DNA of 64,000 nucleotides. It comes from Photobacterium sanguinicancri. Its GTDB lineage: Bacteria > Pseudomonadota > Gammaproteobacteria > Enterobacterales > Vibrionaceae. Numbering within the stretch: position 1 is the stretch's first letter; every line of letters begins with the position of its first letter. This document shows, piece by piece, positions 1 to 8,574 of this stretch. Made by a program: the position numbers and the translations under genes. The notes beneath the pieces are model-generated. The model saw nothing but the letters and a program-made list of their open reading frames with translations. It had not been told where the DNA came from and ran no database searches. The stretch spans positions 1,426,001 through 1,490,000 of the forward strand of contig NZ_AP024851.1 of assembly GCF_024346675.1 (NCBI RefSeq). Reading direction: 5' to 3'.

Positions 1-157
1 GTAATTCCTCGATGTGCCAATGATCATGACCAATTCGAAAATAGGAACTGCCTACTGCTTGAGAAAGCATTACGGAGAAAGGTTTTTGGGCGTTCACGAT
101 TTTTCCATTGTCAGGATAACATGCGCGTATTTTAGCGGAACCGTTACTATGAAGCAT
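1..157 (-). CDS. Possible partial hypothetical CDS running off the window edge
   Basis: An open frame on the minus strand begins at an ATG (157-155), just after an in-frame TGA, and stays open for 52 codons to the window edge. Its visible end reads FRIGHDHWHIEEL. I do not recognise the family. No Shine-Dalgarno sequence precedes the ATG. It lies opposite another short open frame, so one or both may be chance. The C-terminus is outside the window. Confidence 0.22.
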   Translation of the reverse strand, partial: MLHSNGSAKIRACYPDNGKIVNAQKPFSVMLSQAVGSSYFRIGHDHWHIEEL

Positions 158-944
158 GGTTTTGTTTCAACGCTAAAGCTACGCGTTTTTTTGATACGGT
201 TAGGCGACTCAGTAGTTATTGGACATTCCGAGGTGAGTAAAGCGATTTAAAACAGAACAACCGAGTAACATTTCCTTTGACTAATATGGCACGAGGTTGC
301 TAAGGAGGGGGGCTATATCACTCGTTTGGCTAATAGTTTCCAAAGACAACTATCTTTGCGATATTTTTCCTAATGTCAAAGTATAGTTCAGATCCATTTC
401 ATCTGCTCTTCGCTATCAAGTTCACCAAGGCTTGGCTTAGTCACCGACGAGTAAACAAGCTTGCTGGCTGATCTGGCTTTAAATTACCCTCAATGCATGC
501 TTCACTTTTTCTTTATTGACCACTTGGTTGTTCATAATGTTAAGATTTTCTGATTGCAACTAAGAACAGATAAATAATCATGATAGAGAAAGATAAAAGA
601 ATAGAGAACAGTACAGCTAATTTAGCAATACTAAGGGCTCCGATGTAACAAGGTTCAACCCCAAAGTTTGTTACACACATATCCACTATGTTTTATCTCC
701 GAAATGGAAGCGTCCTTCTTGAAATAAATTTTGTTAAATAAATTTAAAAATGGAATTAATTGGAATTAAATACCTCTAACTCTAGGTTGGTTAATATAGT
801 TTTTTATAAGCCACTTTGTGAATATCTATCCGTTTCCAATTGATCTATTTTATTAAAATTAAGGTTATGATACTTATTTTTCATTATAGATTTTGACTAA
901 TAGATGAGGTTTACCTGCGTGATTATTTGGTTAAGAGAGTAATA
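158..944. other. Intergenic region, no gene recognised
   Basis: About 790 bases with frequent stops in all frames, AT-rich toward the right end. I see no tRNA, terminator or conserved coding remnant. The right end probably carries the promoter of the small membrane-protein ORF that follows. Confidence 0.5.
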
Positions 945-1028
945 ATGAGACTATTTTTTTATTTGATATGTGGTGTGCTGAGTTTTCTAGGTATATTTGG
1001 CTTAGCTGCGTTATACATTGTTTACTAA
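945..1028 (+). CDS. Small membrane protein of 27 aa (candidate)
   Basis: ATG at 945 opens a 27-codon frame encoding an almost wholly hydrophobic peptide: a start MRLFFYLICG, a single predicted membrane helix and an end ALYIVY. A purine-rich stretch (AAGAGAG) lies just upstream of the ATG as a possible ribosome binding site. A strong hairpin terminator follows about 50 bases after the stop. I do not recognise the family. The single helix, short length and own terminator resemble other bacterial membrane microproteins, but without homologues this remains a candidate. Confidence 0.45.
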   Translation: MRLFFYLICGVLSFLGIFGLAALYIVY

Positions 1029-1080
1029 TTTGTAAATCAACTTGTAAACTACTTTTACAATCAATATCCAAATAAGAAAA

Positions 1081-1107
1081 AGCCCTAATCACAATAGGGC
1101 TTTTTTA
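1081..1107. terminator. Bidirectional rho-independent terminator
   Basis: AGCCCTA and TAGGGCT form a stem around a short AT loop. It is followed by six T on the plus strand and preceded by five A (T on the minus strand). It can end the 27-aa ORF from the left and the scsC operon from the right. Confidence 0.85.
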
Positions 1108-1145
1108 TCCATCAATAATAAAGATTCAGTTATTGTAAATTTATT

Positions 1146-1871
1146 CTACTTACTTTTCTCTTCTAGTTTATCTTTTACTATTGGATATAGTTTTTCGTAT
1201 GGCAGGTAACCGGGGAGCAATATTCCATCAATTAGCATCGCTGGTGTACCTCGAACACCCAACTTCGTAAACAAATTATAGTTTTCAGCAACTTCAATCG
1301 ATATTTCACTGTTTGAAGAAACGTAGTCGGTTGCTTTATTCTTCTTAGCTACTTTCATTATCGAGCGCGTATTGTGAATACCAGGCTTACTGATCAACAT
1401 CTCTTCAACTGCTTTGTATTTTTCTCTGTCATTGTTCCAGACATTAAGTCCAAATGTTGCAGAGTTCAGTTGTGAATCTCTCTCCTTTAGAGGGATATAA
1501 ATATTTATCACCTTGATGTCATTAGGGAAATCATCTGCTATTTTTCGAAGAACAGGATCTAACTTTTTACACCACGGGCAACTAAAATCAGTCATGTTGA
1601 CGATCGTCAGTTTTGGATGTTCGGAACCATACCAAGGGTGATGTGGGTTGTTATAAATAAAGTCATGGCTCTCGGCTAACGTTTTATCAAAGCTACTTTG
1701 TTGATCTATGTAAGCCGCCAGACTGTCGTGAACCGAATCGATAATACCTTCATTCGTTTCTAACATTTGCGTTATCTCGGCAATTTTTTCTTGTTTTGTC
1801 ATTGCGTAAGTGACGGGTGAGAAAGCCAGTGTGACTAATAGTGTGATGATGCTTTTTGTTATGAATTTCAT
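1146..1871 (-). CDS. scsC: ScsC-like DsbA-family periplasmic thiol-disulfide protein (copy 1)
   Basis: A 241-aa secreted thioredoxin-fold protein. Residues 1-23 form a Sec signal peptide. The redox motif Cys98-Pro-Trp-Cys101 sits in TDFSCPWCKK, and a cis-proline loop (GVRGTPAML) lies near residue 205. An N-terminal helical extension precedes the thioredoxin fold, as in ScsC and DsbG-like disulfide isomerases. It is the last gene of a minus-strand operon after scsA-like, scsB and scsD, so ScsB is its likely electron donor. The probable role is shuffling or reducing disulfides in the periplasm, possibly in copper tolerance as known for Salmonella and Proteus Scs proteins. A diverged second copy lies at 47584-48309. 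The family is clear; the exact substrate is unknown. Confidence 0.85.
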   Translation of the reverse strand: MKFITKSIITLLVTLAFSPVTYAMTKQEKIAEITQMLETNEGIIDSVHDSLAAYIDQQSSFDKTLAESHDFIYNNPHHPWYGSEHPKLTIVNMTDFSCPWCKKLDPVLRKIADDFPNDIKVINIYIPLKERDSQLNSATFGLNVWNNDREKYKAVEEMLISKPGIHNTRSIMKVAKKNKATDYVSSNSEISIEVAENYNLFTKLGVRGTPAMLIDGILLPGYLPYEKLYPIVKDKLEEKSK

Positions 1872-1881
1872 ATTTTTCCCA

Positions 1882-2409
1882 TTAATACTTAGCTAACCAA
1901 AGTCGGGCTGCAATACCTATTGGCGTAGTAATTCCTGAAGTAACACTTGTTACTTTTCCGTCATTAATAACAATGAGTGTTGGCGTTAAGGAGATCCCCC
2001 AATCGCGTGCTATTTTACCCTGAGTATCATTAATGTTGTCGTAGCTATACCCTTTAGCATTCATATAGCGTCGAACTCTTTCATCTTTACCTGAAGTCAG
2101 TGATACACCAACGACAGGATAGCTTGATGAAAGCCAATCAACTACTGGCGTCACAAATTTGCAAGCCACGCACCATGTCGTCCAAAAATAAACTAATACC
2201 GGCTCTTTCTTACTCATTTCAATTACATCTATCGGTTTACCGGATAACGACATTCCGACCATTGGCGGAACGTTCTGCATTGGAACGTCTTTTGTACGCC
2301 AATAATCAACACCAAAGACCACGACCAACGCGAACAAGATATACAGTAATGCCGATCTCAACTTCTGCTTTTTAGTCTGAGGCTTTGCCTTAAATTTTGT
2401 TCTCATCAT
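1882..2409 (-). CDS. scsD: ScsD-like membrane-anchored thioredoxin (copy 1)
   Basis: A 175-aa TlpA/ResA-type thioredoxin. A basic N-terminus is followed by one membrane anchor (about residues 18-36), so the domain faces the periplasm. The active site WCVAC lies in WTTWCVACKFVTP, and the cis-Pro loop is SLTPTLIV. The start codon overlaps the scsB stop in an ATGA arrangement, so translation is probably coupled, and scsC follows 10 bases later. Known ScsD proteins take electrons from the ScsB hub. The paralogue is at 48322-48846. Confidence 0.82.
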   Translation of the reverse strand: MMRTKFKAKPQTKKQKLRSALLYILFALVVVFGVDYWRTKDVPMQNVPPMVGMSLSGKPIDVIEMSKKEPVLVYFWTTWCVACKFVTPVVDWLSSSYPVVGVSLTSGKDERVRRYMNAKGYSYDNINDTQGKIARDWGISLTPTLIVINDGKVTSVTSGITTPIGIAARLWLAKY

Positions 2410-4502
2410 TCGTCATCACCTCTTGCCTTCTCGATGGCTTCCATTACCGCATCACTGGTTAAGATGACAGGAAGCTCAACACCTTCTGGAGCATTAGGGC
2501 CATAAACCATATTGAACGGAACACCGAACCGATTGTGCTCTTGCAGGTATGACGTGACGCTATCACTCGGTACTGTCCAATCCCCCTCCATCGGCACTAC
2601 ATCACCTTCAGTCAATGCGCTGTAGACAGGATCTTGTAAGAGAACACCTATCTTGTTTGCTTTACAAGTCACACACCAATCAGCGGTGACATCAACAAAA
2701 ACCACCTGGCCATTAGCAACATGCTCATCAATGGCGACGGTCGACAAAGCTTCCCACTCAGGTTCTGGTGGCAGCATTTTGGATGTTGCTTTCTCGACAA
2801 ATAACGAGGCAGAGATAACACTCAACAACAGCAAGGCAACAGCACCCGCCGTCTTGATTCCATGCACTTGAACCAACCTGACAAGCAATAAGCAAACACT
2901 GACTGCCAATATTGCGTATAACCACAATTGAGGGACGTGAGGTCGAAGCAAGCTAAAGAGCCAGACGCTAGTGATTAGCATCATTCCGCCGAACAGGTAT
3001 TTAACACGGTTCATCCATGCCCCTGGTTTAGGCAACGCCAAAGCTATTGATGGGAATGCAGCAACGAGAATCCATGGAAGTGCCATACCAATGGCAAGTG
3101 CGGTGAAAATACCAAACATCGTCGGGATAGTCGTGGCAAGAGCAAAGGCGACTGCTGTCCCAAGAAATGGAGCAGAACATGGCGTAGCCAATAGCGTTGC
3201 GAACATACCTTGAGTAAAGTGCCCGACGTAACTACTGTCGCCCTTGGTTGCCATCCACGTATTTGTATTCGATGAAAGACGGATCTCGAAAAGCCCTAAC
3301 ATGTTGGCGCTGAAAAGAGCGGTGACGATAAACATCCCACCGATAAACCAGCCGTTTTGGAACTGAATTCCCCAACCGATAACGCTACCTGAGATTTTTA
3401 ACACAGCCAAGAAAGTGGCTATTAACCAGAAGGATGCGAGGATGCCACTCGCAGATGCAAGGAATTGGAACCTAACCTGTTTTCTTGCCATACCTTGAGC
3501 AGAAATAACCCCACTCAGTTTCATTCCAAGCACAGGGAATACACAGGGCATGATATTGAGAATCAACCCACCTAATAGCGCCAAAAGCACCATACTTATC
3601 ATAGAGCTATTACCCACTATGCCGTTGGTAACAGTGGCTGGGTATTCTGTAATGAAGTCTTTGTCTTTGATGCTGACACGAATGTGTTGGTTGTTGAGAT
3701 CGGGTGTGCCCATCCAGCTGCTTACGTCATAAGTCGCAATGGCTTGGTTACCTTCAATTTCAATGTGAGGAATACCAAATTCAGCATCTTGCATTTCATC
3801 TGAATCACCATCCACGATTACATCGGGTACAGTCCAGCCAATTTGATGTGTAGCAATAACTTGAAGTTGCGACTTGCGAGCATCCCAAATCGTAGATGTA
3901 CCCTCTACAAGCGGTGAGTCTTTCGGCACTTCGCTCATTGCTTTAGCGTAGACAAGCATCGCGTCGTTATTCACGGTCATGTCACTTGGGTTAAACACCA
4001 AGTTGATATCAAAATCCGTGAGAATACATATGGTGGTGCATGAAGACATCGTCAGCACGGCATTAAGCTCAACAGGTTTGTTCATATCATCAATATGAAG
4101 ATTCATCGGAAAGATGATGTTGTGCTTGTAGCCTAGCGTATCTATGCCGAGCAAATTGAAGCGTTGAGGAAACTTCCAAAACCATTGTAGTTGCGAAACA
4201 TTCTTAGAGTCGGCCCATTTGATTTTGGGCGCAATGCCTCCTTCACCAGGACTTCTCCAGTAAGTTTTCCATTCGCCTGAAAGGTTCACCTCCAGATAAC
4301 CTGCTGCAGTTTTGTCTTTTTCATTAACTTGTCCAGTCATGACAAAGCGCGTTTCTACATACGGATGTAACTTGTCTTGCATCCAACCCGTTGTAACAGG
4401 AGTCATCGATTCGCTTGCACTTGCGTTCACAGTGAATGTTGAACACAGCGCAACGAATAGCCAAAGCACAACAAAGTGCAATGACATTTTGCTTTTAGGC
4501 AT
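2406..4502 (-). CDS. scsB: ScsB, DsbD-like thiol:disulfide interchange hub (copy 1)
   Basis: A 698-aa inner-membrane protein carrying electrons from cytoplasmic thioredoxin to periplasmic partners. After a signal peptide (residues 1-30) comes a large periplasmic domain of the ScsB type with the pair Cys155/Cys159 (SSCTTIC). The membrane domain starts near residue 302 and has the two DsbD-signature cysteines, Cys320 (NIMPCVFPVLG) and Cys442 (ATPCSAPFLG). The C-terminal periplasmic thioredoxin domain has Cys610/Cys613 (DWCVTCK). All six redox cysteines expected for the DsbD/ScsB cascade are present. It overlaps scsD by four bases. The N-terminal domain is longer than in ordinary DsbD, which favours the ScsB call. 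Confidence 0.88.
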   Translation of the reverse strand: MPKSKMSLHFVVLWLFVALCSTFTVNASASESMTPVTTGWMQDKLHPYVETRFVMTGQVNEKDKTAAGYLEVNLSGEWKTYWRSPGEGGIAPKIKWADSKNVSQLQWFWKFPQRFNLLGIDTLGYKHNIIFPMNLHIDDMNKPVELNAVLTMSSCTTICILTDFDINLVFNPSDMTVNNDAMLVYAKAMSEVPKDSPLVEGTSTIWDARKSQLQVIATHQIGWTVPDVIVDGDSDEMQDAEFGIPHIEIEGNQAIATYDVSSWMGTPDLNNQHIRVSIKDKDFITEYPATVTNGIVGNSSMISMVLLALLGGLILNIMPCVFPVLGMKLSGVISAQGMARKQVRFQFLASASGILASFWLIATFLAVLKISGSVIGWGIQFQNGWFIGGMFIVTALFSANMLGLFEIRLSSNTNTWMATKGDSSYVGHFTQGMFATLLATPCSAPFLGTAVAFALATTIPTMFGIFTALAIGMALPWILVAAFPSIALALPKPGAWMNRVKYLFGGMMLITSVWLFSLLRPHVPQLWLYAILAVSVCLLLVRLVQVHGIKTAGAVALLLLSVISASLFVEKATSKMLPPEPEWEALSTVAIDEHVANGQVVFVDVTADWCVTCKANKIGVLLQDPVYSALTEGDVVPMEGDWTVPSDSVTSYLQEHNRFGVPFNMVYGPNAPEGVELPVILTSDAVMEAIEKARGDDE

Positions 4503-4558
4503 GTCTAATTTTTCCTTAAAAAATGAATAATATGAGTGTTAGTTAAACGCTCTTATTC

Positions 4559-4993
4559 TCATTCTTTAAAGACACAAACCTTGAGATGGATCCGCCTACC
4601 CTTGTGAAGGATTGGCTCAGTGAATGGAGGGAAATACGGGACAGTACTTAGCAGCCACAATACGACTACAACGAGTATGAAGTACGTGAATATAGCTTGA
4701 TCATTGACTTGGTGGTGATCAAAATTTATCAGGTGTTCTGATAAGTCACATTTATGGACAGATTGGCCGTCTTTAGATTGAGATTGAGATTGAGATGCAC
4801 CATCAATAAAGCCGCTACCATCACCAATATTGTTTGCCTGCAGAACAGTAGAAATCGCAGAATCACTATTGCCATAGTTTACTTTACAACCTTGGATAAA
4901 ACTCATATTACTGGCGAGACAGAAACAGATAACCCAACCCACTAATAATAGTGCGTTACGAGTTAGTTTATGTGTGTTTCGACTTGAGAGCAT
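4559..4993 (-). CDS. ScsA-like small membrane protein (copy 1)
   Basis: The open frame extends to 5089, but the paralogue at 50992-51390 aligns only from the internal Met at 4993, giving 144 aa. There are two membrane segments: one near the start (LLVGWVICFCLASN) and one near the end (FILVVVVLWLLS). Between them is a periplasmic loop with two cysteines (QGCKVN and KCDLSEHLINFD), and a conserved basic tail (EPILHKGRR) ends the protein. The loop contains a Ser-Gln repeat encoded by hexanucleotides. It is first in the scsBDC operon, the place of scsA in known operons. I did not recognise it by sequence alone, so the ScsA label rests on position. No Shine-Dalgarno is visible at either start. Confidence 0.6.
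   Translation of the reverse strand: MLSSRNTHKLTRNALLLVGWVICFCLASNMSFIQGCKVNYGNSDSAISTVLQANNIGDGSGFIDGASQSQSQSKDGQSVHKCDLSEHLINFDHHQVNDQAIFTYFILVVVVLWLLSTVPYFPPFTEPILHKGRRIHLKVCVFKE
4775..4797 (-). repeat. Hexanucleotide repeat encoding a Ser-Gln run
   Basis: Just over three copies of AGATTG on the plus strand encode alternating Ser and Gln in the periplasmic loop of the ScsA-like protein. Such in-frame repeats can change length by slippage without a frameshift. Confidence 0.7.
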
Positions 4994-5596
4994 ATCTAAA
5001 CTACAGATGTCTATGTGATGGTAAACGTAGCAATATGACTGAACTAAAATAATAAAGTTCAATTTTTTCGCTGGGCCGATAAATTTCATGACTTAAAGCG
5101 ATTGAATGTCGCAGAAAGCTTATTCAAAAAACTGGATAAATTAAAATGAGTAAGTTAATAATCTCCATGGCAATGACTAGTATCTACACTTTTCGGTCAA
5201 CTTTTGCGCAAGCCGCGTATTTAATTTCGGTTGGGTTGATCCGCCCAGTAGTTTTGGATACGAGTTTAATGACTTACCATACCTGCGCCAATTTATGATT
5301 TGCTAATGCTTGCTTTTCCGAAACTCACTTCTGTCCATAAACAAGTTAAAACGATTACTCCCGAAACGTATTAGCATCAAAACAAGCCTCCTCACTTCCA
5401 GCCTATCTCGATTACGGTTAGCACGTTCCATTTAAATATCTGTGATAAATGAGGTAAATTCGCGCCGAATTAAAAATCTAGAATGAAGTATTCTCATGAT
5501 CTCTGCCGCAATTTTCGAGACGGATTACGGAATTTAATGGGCAACACTTGGAAACACTGCCGCCCTAGATTTCGATAACCAAATTACATTAGTTTT
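4994..5596. other. Intergenic region upstream of the first Scs operon
   Basis: About 600 bases with no convincing gene. The part nearest 4994-5150 should hold the promoter of the minus-strand Scs operon. The rest has scattered stops, and I found no RNA gene. Confidence 0.5.
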
Positions 5597-5631
5597 ATAC
5601 CCACAAACTTTTTCAAAAAATCTGCGGGTAT
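5597..5631 (-). terminator. Hairpin immediately after thiE
   Basis: ATACCC and GGGTAT, continued by wobble-paired bases and an A/T-rich upper stem, form a long hairpin that starts four bases after the thiE stop. No clean U-tract follows, so it is a weaker terminator or an mRNA 3'-end-protecting stem. Confidence 0.45.
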
Positions 5632-5635
5632 TAGC

Positions 5636-6241
5636 TTATCCAATCAAGTTGCGTACTGCTGTTCTCGGGCATTCGGCATGACAAATTGCCGAAACCAGTG
5701 CAATACTGTCGACGCCTGTCGCTATAACCGCATCAAGGTTTGATGCATTAATCCCGCCGATTGCCACTATAGGTAAGGAGCTTTGCGCGACGGCATTCGC
5801 CAGCCCGTCAATGCCCCACTCTTTTTGTATATTGGTTTTCGTCGGGGTCGCAAAGATTGCGCTCAGCCCGATGTAATCGATAGGTAAATGTTTGGCTTCA
5901 ACCAGTTGCTGTTCATTTTCAACCGACAGTCCCAGTATCTTGTCTTTACCAATCAGCTGGCGTGCGATGTTAGCTGGCATATCTGACTGGCCCAGATGTA
6001 CACCGTCGGCATCTACAGCCAAGGCCACATCGACACGATCATTAATAATTAGTGGAACCCCAGTGTCCTGCAAAATCGTTTTAACGGCTAAGGCTCTTTC
6101 AATAAAAGTACGTACATCACCATGCTTTTCTCGAACCTGTACCATAGTCACACCGCCAATGACGGCTTCTTTGACCACCGTTTTCATGGTTTCAAGATCT
6201 TGCAGATCATCAGTCACCAGATATAAACGACACGAACGCAT
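5636..6241 (-). CDS. thiE: Thiamine-phosphate synthase
   Basis: A 201-aa TIM-barrel enzyme joining the thiazole phosphate and HMP pyrophosphate to make thiamine phosphate. Family motifs are present: VREKHGDVRT (pyrophosphate binding), INDRVDVALAVDADGVHLGQ and GLSAIFATPTK. The frame can be extended upstream to a TTG at 6253, but those codons are themselves the Shine-Dalgarno sequence (GGAGGAA), so the ATG at 6241 is the start. It follows thiM with a 56-base spacer of tandem repeats. With only thiM and thiE here, this locus looks like salvage of thiazole plus final condensation, controlled by the TPP riboswitch upstream of thiM. Confidence 0.93.
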   Translation of the reverse strand: MRSCRLYLVTDDLQDLETMKTVVKEAVIGGVTMVQVREKHGDVRTFIERALAVKTILQDTGVPLIINDRVDVALAVDADGVHLGQSDMPANIARQLIGKDKILGLSVENEQQLVEAKHLPIDYIGLSAIFATPTKTNIQKEWGIDGLANAVAQSSLPIVAIGGINASNLDAVIATGVDSIALVSAICHAECPRTAVRNLIG

Positions 6242-6246
6242 TATTT

Positions 6247-6302
6247 CCTCCAAAACTAAGCCTCCAAAACTAAGCCTCCCAAACTAGGCCTGCCAAACTA
6301 AG
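6247..6302 (-). repeat. Four tandem 14-bp repeats carrying Shine-Dalgarno sequences
   Basis: Four copies of CCTCCAAAACTAAG (copies 3 and 4 slightly diverged) fill the thiM-thiE gap and include the thiM stop codon. Read on the minus strand, three of them contain GGAGG or GGGAGG, so the thiE start is preceded by a ladder of ribosome-binding sequences, the last one correctly spaced. Confidence 0.85.
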
Positions 6303-7083
6303 CCAGCTTCAGACGCTGGATTAACGTTTCTTCATCAAGCTGATACAGGGTATCGAGCAAATTACACTGCAAGCTACCTGGGCCTTTCGACTGTTCGGCT
6401 GCGATTTCGCCCGCTACGCCAAGTATCGCCGCGGCTGCTAATCCCGTCTCTTCTCCGATAGCCGCAAAAGCACCAGTCAGTGCACTGAGAGTACACCCCA
6501 TCCCTGTTACATAAGGCATCATGGCATGACCATTACGTAGCTGGCTCTGTCCTTCATTGGTGACAACAAAATCAATCTCACCTGAAATAACAACATTGCA
6601 TTGATATTCTCGGCTCAGGAAACGCGCCGCATCCACTGCCGCTTCCGTGCTATCAAGCGCATCAACGCCTTTGTTTTGCCCTTTTTCACCTGCCAAGGAA
6701 ATGATTTCAGAAGCATTGCCTCGAATAATCAACTTATTAGCTGCTTTGGCAAGCTGGCGGGAGGTGTCTGTTCGTAAGCGGCTAGCACCACAGCCAACAG
6801 GATCAAGCACTATCGTTTTATTATGAATATTTGCCTGCTCGACAGCGAACACCATACGTGGCACCCATTCGCTGTCCAATGTGCCGATATTAATGACCAA
6901 AGCACCAGCAAAAGACATCATTTCCGCCATTTCTTCACGAGAATGTGCCATGATCGGCGAAGCACCAATGGCCAGTAGCGCATTGGCAGTATTGTTCATT
7001 ACGACATAGTTGGTCAGGTTCACAACCAGTGGTTTCTGCTCACGGACTGCATGCAGAGCGTTAATGATGGTTTGTGTGTTCAT
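6298..7083 (-). CDS. thiM: Hydroxyethylthiazole kinase
   Basis: A 261-aa ribokinase-like enzyme that phosphorylates 4-methyl-5-(2-hydroxyethyl)thiazole in thiamine salvage. It shows the family motifs [19 protein letters not shown] and the catalytic-cysteine motif [12 protein letters not shown]. Length matches the family. GAGGG lies 5-9 bases before the ATG as the ribosome binding site, and it is also one arm of an inverted repeat (see 7089-7141). It is the first gene of the riboswitch-controlled thiM-thiE operon. No thiD is nearby. Confidence 0.94.
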   Translation of the reverse strand: MNTQTIINALHAVREQKPLVVNLTNYVVMNNTANALLAIGASPIMAHSREEMAEMMSFAGALVINIGTLDSEWVPRMVFAVEQANIHNKTIVLDPVGCGASRLRTDTSRQLAKAANKLIIRGNASEIISLAGEKGQNKGVDALDSTEAAVDAARFLSREYQCNVVISGEIDFVVTNEGQSQLRNGHAMMPYVTGMGCTLSALTGAFAAIGEETGLAAAAILGVAGEIAAEQSKGPGSLQCNLLDTLYQLDEETLIQRLKLA

Positions 7084-7088
7084 GTTTT

Positions 7089-7141
7089 CCCTCAGCGATT
7101 GCCATTATCAATTGCGGTAACGGATAGGAAGAACCTGAGGG
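7089..7141 (-). promoter_or_regulatory. Inverted repeat sequestering the thiM ribosome binding site
   Basis: In the transcript, CCCTCAG (7141-7135) is perfectly complementary to CTGAGGG (7095-7089), which contains the thiM Shine-Dalgarno sequence. This is a plausible riboswitch expression platform acting on translation; it is inferred from pairing only. Confidence 0.6.
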
Positions 7142-7239
7142 AAGAAACTGATATGAATGCTGGGGCTGGATTGGCATATCTTGGTCCAGCCGAGCCAAGG
7201 ATGTTGATAAATATAAATCAAACCATCATTCGCTAGACA

Positions 7240-7324
7240 TATAGTTCCCTACGACAGTATTAACTGAATCAGGTTCTACGGGTCTCGCAACATGCGATCT
7301 CAGCCTTTCGGCCCCCCGACTATC
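7240..7324 (-). ncRNA. TPP riboswitch (THI element)
   Basis: The minus strand contains the conserved thiamine pyrophosphate aptamer elements in order: a G-rich P1/P3 side, GGCTGAGA, ACCCGTAGAACCTGAT (the pyrophosphate- and pyrimidine-sensing core) and the closing TAGGGAA. It lies about 160 bases upstream of thiM in the sense orientation, so it controls thiM-thiE. Confidence 0.95.
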
Positions 7325-7506
7325 TTTTCGAATAGTAACAAGCTCATTGAAAGAACAACAGATAAAACTAAATCATGTTTTAGTCTTCGCTGAGTACTCA
7401 GTGTTCCCTAGCGCTGTGCTGTCCCGGGCCAGCCCCGAGTCTACCCCAAGCTTCCTTTAAATAATCCACGAAAATCTGAACTTCAATGTCTATTGAGATA
7501 GCTAAT

Positions 7507-7548
7507 AAAAAAGCCCCGCTTCACTCATAACATGAAACGGGGCTTTTC
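7507..7548 (-). terminator. Rho-independent terminator after the 188-aa gene
   Basis: AAAAGCCCCG and CGGGGCTTTT enclose a loop of about 20 bases. On the minus strand the stem is followed by six T. It lies 34 bases past the stop of the gene at 7582-8148 and separates it from the riboswitch transcript. Confidence 0.85.
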
Positions 7549-7581
7549 TCTGCTTAATTTCAAGCGCTCAATATCCGCTAC

Positions 7582-8148
7582 CTAATCCCTATTCCATGGA
7601 TAAATCTTTTCTGTGGTATGCTTTTGAAAAAACTCATAATTGTGCTGCATGAAGTCATCTTTTTTGAGTGCTTTAGGGTTCCACTGCTTAAGATCCAAAT
7701 CAAAATCGAAATCAGGCGTAGTTAAGTGCAGCTGACTGAACTTACGTTTCGCTATTCTATAAACCACCGTGTTCGGCTCATGACAATCGAACATGATCTG
7801 TTGGTTTGGTTCATTGTTCACGCTCAGCATTCCTTGATAAGGCGACAAAGCGCTGCATGGCGTCTGCTTAATGAAGGTAAAAAGAAAATCGCCGTCATAA
7901 GTGGTGTTCAGGTAGATAACCAATTGACGATCCACATCGACTTGGCGAAATACCAGCTGTTTAGTATGCGGTGTACGCGCGCTCTGCATCGCGGTGGTAT
8001 CAGGGCTAATCAGTTGGCTGTTTATCCATAACCAACCCATATCGTTTCTCATATAGGTTAATGCTCGATATGTCTGGTAGCCGAAATAGCTAAATATCAA
8101 GAGCCCTATCACGCAAAGAGTCAGCAAAATCTTCAACAACTTTGCCAT
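7582..8148 (-). CDS. Hypothetical membrane-anchored protein
   Basis: A 188-aa protein I do not recognise. Residues 5-24 (LKILLTLCVIGLLIFSYFGY) form one N-terminal membrane anchor or uncleaved signal. The rest is soluble and probably periplasmic, with two cysteines (QTPCSALSP and FDCHEPNTVV) that could form a disulfide. It stands alone with its own terminator, upstream of and opposite to sgrR. No catalytic motif is visible. Confidence 0.75.
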   Translation of the reverse strand: MAKLLKILLTLCVIGLLIFSYFGYQTYRALTYMRNDMGWLWINSQLISPDTTAMQSARTPHTKQLVFRQVDVDRQLVIYLNTTYDGDFLFTFIKQTPCSALSPYQGMLSVNNEPNQQIMFDCHEPNTVVYRIAKRKFSQLHLTTPDFDFDLDLKQWNPKALKKDDFMQHNYEFFQKHTTEKIYPWNRD

Positions 8149-8415
8149 TTAATTTGCCTCAGCCTGAACACAAACTTTACAGTGGTTCACCACGTTATTC
8201 ATACCTCTACCCTGCGCTATATGGTTGTTACATTTAAAAAGTTAGCTATCACTTCAAAATGATACTTTATAACACAGTGTGAGTCTTTACCGCTTGGTGT
8301 CAACTGTTTACCTCTTGCTCGATAACAAACCAAGCCTGAAATCAATCATGAGCAAAGGAGTAATAAAGGGCCTTCTTTGATTTAGTCCAATTTGATTACT
8401 GATCAGGCATAAGAT
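8149..8415. other. Intergenic region between two minus-strand genes
   Basis: About 270 bases holding the presumed promoter of the 188-aa gene. An imperfect inverted repeat (GCTTGGT at 8292-8298, ACCAAGC at 8329-8335) is the only structure seen. No SgrS-like small RNA could be recognised. Confidence 0.4.
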
Positions 8416-8574
8416 CTAATACAGCAGCCCCACGACAACACCAACCACAAAGATCACCAAGTATAAGCCCATGCGATTGTGGCTTTTATGGGCCGTGGTT
8501 GGTCTGATCTCTGGTTCAACTAGCAATTGCTGCGCATTCAAGGTGTGAAGGGTATAACTTAATGGATTCATCAT
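8416..8574 (-). CDS. Small membrane protein of 52 aa, divergent from sgrR
   Basis: A minus-strand frame starts at the double ATG at 8574, with AGGAAAAA close upstream as ribosome binding site. It encodes 52 aa: a polar N-terminal half (MMNPLSYTLH start, QQLLVEPEIRP in the middle) and a C-terminal membrane helix (GLYLVIFVVGVVVGLLY). Good initiation signals, clean topology and a position sharing the sgrR control region support a real gene. In enteric bacteria the divergent neighbour of sgrR is SgrS/SgrT. This protein does not resemble SgrT, so I do not give it that name. Confidence 0.6.
   Translation of the reverse strand: MMNPLSYTLHTLNAQQLLVEPEIRPTTAHKSHNRMGLYLVIFVVGVVVGLLY

Noticed and set aside
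14..250. Plus-strand 78-codon open frame at the left edge
   Set aside because: No ribosome binding site, no recognisable domain, and it lies opposite another open frame; likely chance.
4994..5089. N-terminal extension of the first ScsA-like protein
   Set aside because: The paralogue has no matching extension and no ribosome binding site precedes the ATG at 5089; the start at 4993 was preferred.
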